Notes under the pieces: generated by a model
What the model was told of the DNA's origin: nothing
What the model saw: only the letters and a program-made list of their open reading frames with translations
Database searches by the model: none
NCBI GenBank assembly: GCA_038373885.1
Contig: JAWZYV010013544.1
Span: 62,001-126,000 of the forward strand
Source: Cheiracanthium punctorium
Taxonomy: Eukaryota > Arthropoda > Arachnida > Araneae > Cheiracanthiidae
Length of the DNA stretch: 64,000 bases
Direction: 5' to 3'
Shown here: piece after piece, positions 56,090 through 64,000 of the stretch
Layout: each line of letters begins with the position of its first letter
Numbering within the stretch: position 1 is the first letter of the stretch
Made by a program: the position numbers and the translations under genes

Positions 56090-56540
56090 CATAACTGAAT
56101 TTTCAATCATATTTATTGAGGCTGATTTCACCAGTTTAGATCTCTAGTATATACTTAGATCTCTGTAATATTAAAATGATAAGCATCTAAGCATTTTCAT
56201 TTGGCCTTGAAAAAAAAATCGAATCTGTCAACCCTGATCTATACTAGCTCGATTTTCGAACGAGGCAAATCCAGTACCTTTAGTGCTAATCGTAATAATT
56301 ATTTCCAAAAAGAAAAAAAAATTAATAGCTGTTGCATTAAGATATTGCACTCCCTCTGCCTATAATGTCACATTTAATCCGTCACATCCTACCGTCACGT
56401 TTAATCATATGAGAATTACTCCTCTGATATTTGATGCCAGTAATCTTTGTCACACCTAATTCCATAAAATATGAAAACTTGGGGGCTGTAGCTTTATAAA
56501 TCTCAGAGCAGGGAGGACGGAACGGATGTTCAAAGCACGC
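56090..56540. repeat. Dispersed repeat F, copy 2 (inverted)
   Basis: Reverse-complement counterpart of 40946-41456 (CTCTGATATTTGATGCCAGTA, CACACCTAATTCCATAAAAT, CAGGGAGGACGGAACGG; some quoted in part). The two copies are inverted relative to each other about 15 kb apart. Confidence 0.6.
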
Positions 56541-56847
56541 GGAAAGTCTTGTTTTTTTAGACACCAACGCCTCATAAAATGATCTTCACAGTTGATCTTC
56601 CCCTTCTGTTATTTTCTAAAAGTACGGACGCTGTTAAATGGAAAAAATTCGGAATTTATTTGAAAAGTTTCATGAAGAAGAAATATAAGTAAAAATGCTG
56701 CTGACATCAAAATAGAAACTCAAATGGAAAGAAATGGCACTAAATACAAGGAATCGAAAAAAAGGACAAACAATTTTTAATATAATTTTAGAGAACAGAT
56801 AAACAAAATATAACGAATAATAATTAGACTTTTACTATTAAAAAATT

Positions 56848-58150
56848 TAATTGGTTTCAAAGTGGCCGCCTTTTGCGGAGATGCAGAGGCGCAAAGGCTT
56901 ATTGTAATTTTCAGCATCGGGCCGCAAGTCTTCTACCTTTAATTTATCCCGTTCCTGTCGAAGTGGTTGCTTTAGAGAGGGTCCAAACTTTTGTGTAGTT
57001 AGTGCAGGGCCTAGACTTCAAAATGGACCAAACACTGCAATCTATGGGATTAAGATCTGGAGAATGGGTTAGCCATTCTGCAGATGATATCATATCCAGA
57101 AAGTGCGCGCCTAGCACCACTCTTGTGTATTTTTGGCATTGTGAGCTGGTGTGTAGACTCCTACAAACACCCAGTTTACATTACCGAAGTATTTTTTGAT
57201 CCATGGAAGTACAGCAGCTTATAGAATGTTTTACTGTCACACTTTTTGATTCCTTTTAACGCTCTTATCCACAAAACCAGAGGTTCTTTGCCGCTTTTGC
57301 AAAGACCGCCCCAGATCATGGACGACTTGGTGATATAGGCGATTTTCAACAATCGCAGAGGAGCTTGTGGAGACTACATACACCTCCTAGATACAGAGAC
57401 CCTGAGAACAGAAAAGTTGAAGTCATCACTAGAACCCCTTAAGTGACGTCATAATGATTTTATTTTCCTAAAGTAAAACTATTTAAAATTTCTGGTGAAT
57501 ACTGCAAATACTGGATACACCCTGCATATTAAAGAAAAAAATAGAAAAACCTTTCTGATATAAAATAATCCATAATGAACTATTTCTACGTCATATCATA
57601 TAATTTTTGATGGTTAAAAGTTGGCATTTGTCATAAAACTAAATTTTCTATCATATATCATTAAAATGTTTATACGTGAGTAAATTCACCACAAATTTTA
57701 AATAGGTTTACTTTATGAAAATAAAACTGTGATATTGGCAATTTAGTGGGCTAAACGTAAACGTTGTTCTTAGTCTTTCTGTATCTCGGAGGTGTCGATA
57801 CATACCACCGGTCGTTATGTGAGTTATGAACTCGGACGGCAAACCTCTTCAGTGATAAAGAATCTCTCCCAGCACTGACCTGCTGCCCGCCTCATGAGTT
57901 TTCGGCAACTTTGAAGCTGCACGAGTTTATTTTTTTTAATGAGAAGCTGAACTTTTTGGAACTTGTAAGGCTTCAATTCAAGCTCTGTTTTTGCCATTCG
58001 CCGCACCTATCGGTCCCTTATTCCCATGAAAACCCCCGGATTTCATTGATCTCGCTTCTTCATGGCCTTGCAATTCTTGAGAGTGTTCAGCGCACGTTTT
58101 CGTCTACTCCCCAGACGTCGACCATCTACTCGAACCTCTTAGAAAGGGCA
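56848..58150 (-). pseudogene. Broken mariner-family transposase, interrupted by a MITE
   Basis: The N-terminal part (about 58150-57806) has RKRALNTLKN and RRMAKTELELKPYKFQKVQ (helix-turn-helix region), then AAGQCWERFFITEE, where the first catalytic Asp-Glu region should be, and after a frameshift FAVRVHNSHNDR. The chain resumes after the MITE with SSAIVEN, TKSSMIWGGLCKSGKEPLV, and in other frames VFVQESTPAHNAKNTQEWC, SPDLNPID-SVWSILK and a C-terminal AKGGHFETN before TAA (56850-56848). This order is that of Tc1/mariner DDE transposases. Several frameshifts and stop codons make it dead. The original strand is minus and the MITE (57381-57797) entered after decay began or at the same era. Confidence 0.85.
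57381..57797. mobile_element. 7-bp-TSD MITE, copy 10, inside the mariner pseudogene
   Basis: The ends CACCTCCTAGATACAGAG and TCTGTATCTCGGAGGTGTCG are inverted repeats. The flanks CTACATA (57374-57380) and ATACATA (57798-57804) match at six of seven bases. Reading the transposase across the element with one flank removed restores continuous homology, so the borders are independently fixed by the host frame. The left end lacks the first CAA. Confidence 0.88.
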
Positions 58151-58199
58151 GATTACATAAGACACTGTGTGACGAGGCACATTTAACAAAAGAATATTT

Positions 58200-60746
58200 C
58201 ACACTGTCGTTTTCCTTACTTAAACAACTCTAAAATAGCAGATCTTTTGCTTGACATTGCAAAAACGCAAAAAAAAAGCAACAATGCGTAAACCAAGAGA
58301 TATATTATGAATTTTTTTATGATAAAAGTGTAGAAAAAAAAATGAACACAAATTAAAAACAAATTAGTGAACTTCTATTCTATGATGCACTAACTTTGGT
58401 CGAGTTTTTTTTTTCAGCTCCCTGAATAAAGAATAACTTTACCATGTAAATTGTAGAAATTTTAACCAAAAATTACTTTTAAAATTGTAGTATATGATTT
58501 GAAGAAAATGGATTTTCTGTTAAAATAATATAAACCACCACAATTTTTAAACTTTTAAACGGTTTTTGAAATAACAATTTCTTTTGTTCGGCTATAGTTT
58601 TAATTTTGAGTCACTACTTATATTAGGCTACTCGCATATGCAAGTAGCATAAAATTCAAGCTATTTTGTGTCAAACAACAAAACTGTGAAGTAGCCCCAC
58701 CTTGAATGAGATTTGTTCAGGTCGAATATTCGTTTGATTCTTTATTGTGGCCTCACTTTTACAAAGCAAACGCAAGCATCATAATTACAAATCCATCTCG
58801 GCTGCCCAAATTTGAAACACAGTAAGGGACAAATTTCTCAAAATGGATTTTTTAGCATTTTTCGTTCTAAGAGAGTCGTGTGAACATGATTTACTTGGTA
58901 CTTTTCAATAATTTAATTTTTTTTCGTATACATATAAAAATTATTAAACCTTGTAAGTGCTTTTTTTTTCAATTTGAAAAATTTTAAACAAAGTAACGCT
59001 TTCAACAATTTTAAAAACCTATTTTATTTTCTACGTGTTGTTATCCTAAATTGTGACAATAATCAACGGTTAATTTGTTGTGCTAAAATACCATTTCGTG
59101 CGGCTAAAAGAAAATACGTTTTATTGATTTTCTGGAAGATTTTGAATTTGTCACTTACTGTGTTTTAAATTTGGGTAGCCGATCTTAGTATTTGACAAAA
59201 ATCAGAGCCTTGGAGTACTATCTTACCAGTTATTCAAGAATGTCAATAACGGTTGAATTTCAATATTGCATTACGGAGTTTGAGCTAGTATTGCCCCATT
59301 ACGTCCGACATTTATGTCCGTTGTCAGTAATTTCTATCAAACTAAATCTCGCGAAAAAAAAAGAAAGAAAAAGAACAAGAAAAAGACCTCAAGTCAGAGT
59401 TATAAGGCGACATACAATATAGTATTTCGCCTTGTATGGGTAGAAACTTTGAACGAACTGATGCTGTTTCATAACTGCTTTATGAAACGAAAATGTTCGT
59501 TTTAGCTCTACGATACACGCTCGTGAAAAACTCTCGTAATATCCAATTCTCGTAAGTTAAATCACGCTGTAGAACAATTCCACTGTACATTCAAATTCCG
59601 CATTTTCAAGAGATTTAGCTTGGAAAATGCCCCACTAATGAAAATGCTGTGCATGGCGCACAAGCGAAAAAAGGTGACAGGCTTTTGTTACCCGCCTCGT
59701 TATCTCCGGGTTATCTCTCTCAGTAATAAAACTTCAGGATTTTTTATTTCATTCATTTGGCATCCTTAATAATCCAACGCCCCTCTTGCATGCTCTGTTT
59801 CGAATGCAGAACCGATGTTGAAGGTTTTAATGATTTTTTTTTTTTTTGCCAGTTTATTTTAATTGCTTATTCTTGTCGCTTAATTGGCATAACCGCTACA
59901 TCATCCTTATAACTGTATTCAGACAGTGAGCTAAATAATAATAACAATAATAATGAATTCGAATTTATGTGATAACTGAGCTGTAATAGTCACAGAAATA
60001 AGCAGTTTAGGCCTTTTCTATAGTTCAGTGTTTTATATAATTTATTTGAATGTTAACTATTTGAAGGGTCGTCTTTTTTACGATCTCGTAAGAATCACTC
60101 AAAGTTTCATAAAATCGAAAGTTCATGAAAGAGTTGAAACCGCGTCCATAAGTAGGGGAAGTTGGGGTACAATGAAACATACTATCTAAAATCAGTAGGA
60201 TTTGTCACAGAAAGTTGTAATTCACACACCAATTATACAAAGGTATGTTACAATTACTGGTGTAATTTAGAGACAATCGTATTTTTACAAAAAGAGCTAA
60301 AAAAATTATTCGATTTTCGATTGAAAGTAAGTTTCATCAGTATCAGAAATTTTGTTTTACCTCCTTATTCTCGAATGTGTAATTATTTATTTTTCAAGTA
60401 TTGTAAAATTGTATGTTAAATCTTCATACTCCCAAAAAAAAATTAAAAAAAAATTGTTAATTTTGTAGCCTCAATGAGTGGTGCAATGAAACACTTGTAG
60501 AGGGGCACAAAGAAACATGTTTTATTGCACAGTTGGTGAATGCATTCACGTAAAATAAAGATGTTACTATTAAAAATTTAGATTGAAATCTCCTAAGCGT
60601 ACTTAAAAACACTTACACAAAAAGGAAGCCCGTAAGGAACCGTGGTTATTTTTTAATATATAGAAATTTAAACTTCGCTTTTATTTCTGGTGAAGTTACT
60701 CAGATTATAGAAAGATTATATTTTTTAAATCTTCTTCAATTTTAAA
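58200..60746. other. AT-rich stretch without supported features
   Basis: I see no recognised gene or repeat ends. AGGGGAAGTTGGGGTACAATG (about 60155, in part) and GGTGCAATGAAACAC (60480) resemble pieces of an old repeat. Frames at 59192-59505 are Lys-rich noise. (AAT/AAC)n lies near 59935-59955. Confidence 0.35.
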
Positions 60747-60754
60747 GAATGTTG

Positions 60755-61836
60755 CAGTGGCGGCTCGTGGGATACAGCAAGTACAGCCGGGCTGCACTTG
60801 AAATTATCAGCACATACTTTAAAATAATTTATTCTACTAATTTTCCTAAATTCAGATTAGAATTATGGAATTCCTATGGTAAATTAAAAAAATCTCAAAA
60901 AAACCCAAACAAAAAAACCGTATTGTGGCCAGATCGCTCATTCAGAAAAAAAGCACTTTAATCTTCCCACAATTCAATTGGGAAAATCTTTGGTTCAGCC
61001 CAGAGCGCTGATAAGAAAATTGGCAGCACAATTGCCATGACAACGGTTACGTAAACATTTCCTCCGGCATAAGCTATAATGGGGGTACGCAGCTAAGACT
61101 CAGTTCATTCAAGAATTTGAAAGGTCGGCAGCACCTGTGAATTCGACTCACTGATTGGCTCCAGAGGTGAGGGAGGGGGTAAGGAGAATATATGTTCGGA
61201 AAACTCTGGACTTTATATTGCTGAATTTATCAAGAAGGTAAGCCTGAATAGACGCTTATGAATGGACAGTTATCCATCAAAGCAGTATTGTTTTTAAGTA
61301 AGCAAGAACTGGCATTTAGAGGACATGGCGAGCGAAAAAATTCTTTAAACATAGGAACTTTTAAAGAGCTTTTAAAGTTATTGATATCTGAATTAAAACA
61401 ACGCCTTTTTATGAGGGCATCACTGACCAATTGGCAAGTTTAAAAGAAAGGAGGATTCATTTGACTTATAAAAATAAGTACGTTTTCTTTTTTTTTCTTT
61501 TCTTCTCAAGTTATCGTTACAAAAGAAAATTCTAAGGAAACTTCGAATCAGACATGGATTAATGCAATTTTGAGGATAAGAGCGGCTGGTTGAAATTTAT
61601 GTCCATTTTATGGAAAAGTAAAAAAGGATCACTTACTTTTTTATGTAATTTCTTTTTTTTTCCTCGGTGAGGGCTTAATCCGCCAGCTTTCGAATTCTAT
61701 AACAAAGATTTTCCATTCCTGTCCGGAGGAGGGGGGTGCCGTTGTTTTTAACTGTTAGTGCTACTGCAACTGTTAGTGCAGCCGGGGGTCATATGCTTCC
61801 GGCTGCACTAACAGTTTTGACCACGGGTCGCCACTG
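60755..61836. mobile_element. hAT element, internally deleted (1.1 kb)
   Basis: The ends CAGTGGCGGCTCGTGG and CCACGGGTCGCCACTG are inverted repeats. The flanks GAATGTTG (60747-60754) and GAATATTG (61837-61844) match at 7 of 8. It contains a hAT transposase relic at 61258-61400, so this is a decayed, deleted relative of an autonomous element rather than a pure MITE. It also holds a fragment like the 20918 MITE (61598-61685) and an inner inverted repeat AGTGCAGCCGG/CCGGCTGCACT (about 61772-61810). Confidence 0.85.
61258..61400 (+). pseudogene. hAT transposase relic (DUF4371/ZMYM1-like)
   Basis: A plus-strand frame reads LSIKAVLFLSKQELAFRGHG followed by ERKNSLNIGTFKELLKLL. The pattern of a hydrophobic helix, (K/R)Q-(I/L)AFRGH and N-GNF-ELL is the signature of the DUF4371 region of hAT transposases and ZMYM1/TTF-type domesticated relatives. 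Only this block survives. It sits inside an element with hAT ends and duplication size, which agrees with the assignment. Confidence 0.75.
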
Positions 61837-62224
61837 GAATATTGTATGTTTTAATCAACGAAGGTGTACTTAAACTTAAATAAATGTATTCTGTTGGGGA
61901 CACAATAATCCTAAACGGAATGAAGTTCTGTACGTTAAACGACATACTGTTTGTACATTTTACTTTTGTTACGTACCTTTCTGTATCTCCAAGATTTGTG
62001 CTTTCTTAGGAAATATATATTTTTGAAAAACTCTAGTTGTATCGAACTACCACTTCTTGCTTCAGCTGGGGCAGAAAGGCAAGAAAAACTGTTAATTTTT
62101 TGCTTGATTTAAGTAAATCCATATAAATAAAATTACCTTTTGTCTGTACATTTCTTGGAATTCAAAAATTTGCGATTTCTATCCGTTTCAAGTACCTGGG
62201 AATCCAGTAAATTCTGCCGAGACG

Positions 62225-63130
62225 CTTTTTTTGTTCGCGCATCACGTAATAATAACTAAAGCGAATGAAATAAAATTTGGTTACATGATAGGTGGTCACT
62301 CAACTTAAGTCTCGAATTTTTTCAAAAAATCTTGATTAGATTTTGAGATTTTGCGAAAGTCGTTTCGAACTGCTTACATATATGTTCGCACCTTACGTAA
62401 AAATGACTGAAGTGAATGAAATAAAATTGAGTGGCATGATAGGTGGTCACTCAACTTAAACTATAGGAGTGAGTTTTTTTAAAAATTTTTTATTAGATTT
62501 TGAGATTTTGCGAAAAGTGTTTCAAACTGCGTAAATTTTTGTTCGCGCATCACGTAATAACGACTAAAGCGAATGAAATGAAATTTGGTGACATAATAGG
62601 AGGTCATTCGACTCAAAATACAGGCGTAGAATTTTTTTAAAATCTTCATTAGATTTTGAGATTTTGCGAAAATCGTCAAACTGCTTACATTTATGTTTGC
62701 GTGCACGAATGAAATGAAATTGCGTGGCATGATAGGTGCTCACTCAACTAAAACTATAGGTTTCGAATTGTTTAAAAATTTTGATTAGATTTTGAGATTT
62801 CGCAAAAACTGTTCAAACTATGAAAATATTTACCGATTAAATATTTACCGAAATTTTTAGTAGAGTATTTTTAAGTAATTTAGAGTATTTATTTAGAGTA
62901 ATTTTTTAATTTAGAGTATTTTAAATTTTTTTGATAGATTTTGAGATTTTGTGAAAATTCAGTATATGTTTACGCTATTCCTGAAAAATGAAAACGGGAT
63001 AGAATAAAATGTAGAATTATGTTAGTTGTTAACTTAATTTGAACTCCAGATGCTAAAACAATTTTAAATATTTCATAGATTTTGGGATTCTGTGAAAATC
63101 GTATAAACGTTTGTTCTCGCATTCCTTAAA
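62225..63130. repeat. Tandem array, about 152-157-bp unit
   Basis: TTGTTCGCGCATCACGTAATAA-type starts lie at 62231, 62383, 62539 and 62694, with two more degenerate ones at about 62968 and 63111. Each unit contains GCGAATGAAAT-AAATT, CATGATAGGTGGTCACTCAACT and TAGATTTTGAGATTTTGCGAAA. Units diverge toward the right. The minus frame across 62479-62730 is generated by the repeat and is not a gene. Confidence 0.8.
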
Positions 63131-63272
63131 AATGGATTGTGAGAATACAATGAAGTGGGCATTTGACCATCAGCCATTCGCGACTACTAAGGCCCAAAAT
63201 ATTGTCCATTCTGTTTAAGCCCTTTCCAGACGCTTCAAAAAATACACGACAAACTACACAGACAACCTAGGA

Positions 63273-63434
63273 CATAGCTGCCAACTCTTCCGGTTTTACC
63301 GGAAGATTTTTCACCACTATCTTCAAACAGTTTTATTTTACAAGAAAATTTTGGACTTATTTTAAGCTGAAATACGTAAGTAAAAATTAGTGGTGGAAAA
63401 TCTTCCGGAAAAACCGGAAGAGTTGGCAGCTATG
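63273..63434. mobile_element. ATAGCTGCCAAC MITE with long TIRs (162 bp)
   Basis: The left end CATAGCTGCCAACTCTTCCG and right end CGGAAGAGTTGGCAGCTATG begin inverted repeats of about 45 nt. The flanks ACCTAGGA (63265-63272) and ACCTAGGG (63435-63442) are an 8-bp duplication with one mismatch, fitting hAT. Each arm also contains a small palindrome (CTTCCGG--CCGGAAG). It is the reference copy for the relatives at 9400, 42745, 44869, 45311 and 47540. Confidence 0.88.
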
Positions 63435-63442
63435 ACCTAGGG

Positions 63443-64000
63443 CAACCGGTTTTACCGCCTGTAGTTGGGGAAAACCCCATGTGTGATACTGATGTTCGAC
63501 AAACGCAATCTTTCCCGACTAGTATGGGGAAAATTGTGTGAGTTGGGGCTACTTTTTGCCTTCAGCCAATCAGAGACACTCCTTATTTAACGATGGCGGC
63601 AATTTGGCATTCTCCTATGAAGATGGCCGATTAAGCGAATTTTACAGCTGTATTGAAACAGAGCCGAATTATTGAAGTATTAAAGCTACTTCATTTATTT
63701 ATTTTTCATTTTCTTTTGAAAAGAATATTATATTGTATTTTTATTACTATTTTTTAAATAGCTGAAAATTATGCAATTAGGAAAATGCATTTTTATATTG
63801 CGCTTTTCTATATATGTAAAATATTATTCGTTGGGTCTAACAAGACACGTCTTGCAATTTTAATAACATTTTCTAATTTTTTCTGAAAGAGTTATTAGTC
63901 ATTTAGTTTTTTTACTTCATAAAAATAATAATTCCTGTTATGATGCACAAGTACTTATAGTACTTATGGACTGCAATTACCGAGTTTACTCGTGTAATAG
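63443..64000. other. Unassigned right end of window
   Basis: GTTGGGGAAAACCCCATGTG (about 63466) and AGTATGGGGAAAATTGTGTGAGTTGGGG (about 63520, in part) look like parts of an old repeat. I see nothing else that I can support. Confidence 0.3.

Noticed and set aside
57911..58186. 91-codon plus-strand frame
   Set aside because: It is antisense to the mariner transposase relic, which has recognisable motifs on the minus strand.
62479..62730. 83-codon minus frame with internal repeats
   Set aside because: Produced by the 155-bp tandem array, and internal peptide repeats follow the DNA period.

Overview
This is eukaryotic nuclear DNA, AT-rich and poor in genes. It has consensus GT-AG introns, homopolymers, microsatellites and a very high load of DNA transposons, tRNA-derived SINEs and a non-LTR retrotransposon relic. 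The mix of mariner, hAT, piggyBac-like and CACTA-like elements suits an arthropod genome. A chelicerate is possible, but nothing in the window proves it.

Only the first 4.7 kb and one short stretch near 29.6 kb look like host coding sequence. On the minus strand, two exons (1903-4686 and 478-791) join in phase across a 1.1-kb intron. They encode about 1,030 residues of a type I single-pass membrane protein: secretion signal, long Asn/Ser/Pro/Thr-rich ectodomain, one transmembrane helix, and a basic cytoplasmic tail. I do not recognise the family. A possible C-terminal end of a convergent plus-strand gene lies at 3-116, with AATAAA at 179-184. A candidate plus-strand terminal exon (acceptor, 82-codon reading frame, stop, AATAAA) lies at 29570-29816. 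None of the remaining open frames carries convincing coding signal.

From 4.7 to 64 kb the window is a layered deposit of repeats. The commonest is a MITE of about 400-440 bp with ends CAACACCTYCTAGATA. I find ten full, partial or composite copies, and six end-matched copies have 7-bp target-site duplications. hAT-like MITEs with 8-bp duplications lie at 7022, 20918, 33602, 39086, 46991, 53970 and 63273. Larger hAT-type elements span 37728-40111 and 60755-61836, the latter with a transposase relic. piggyBac-like elements with TTAA flanks and long fold-back hairpins lie at 19.0, 48.1 and 51.1-51.9 kb. A broken mariner transposase (56848-58150) is split by one of the 7-bp MITEs.

The most striking structure is a 4.1-kb insertion at 22247-26354. 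Its terminal repeats are CACTA-like, and both ends carry dense arrays of GTCAC/GTGAC. A second copy of the host repeat at 28.0-29.3 kb preserves the uninterrupted site. Period-structured DNA (units of 154, 159, 208, 302 and about 155 bp) occurs at 35.1, 19.8/42.4, 46.5, 39.4 and 62.2 kb.
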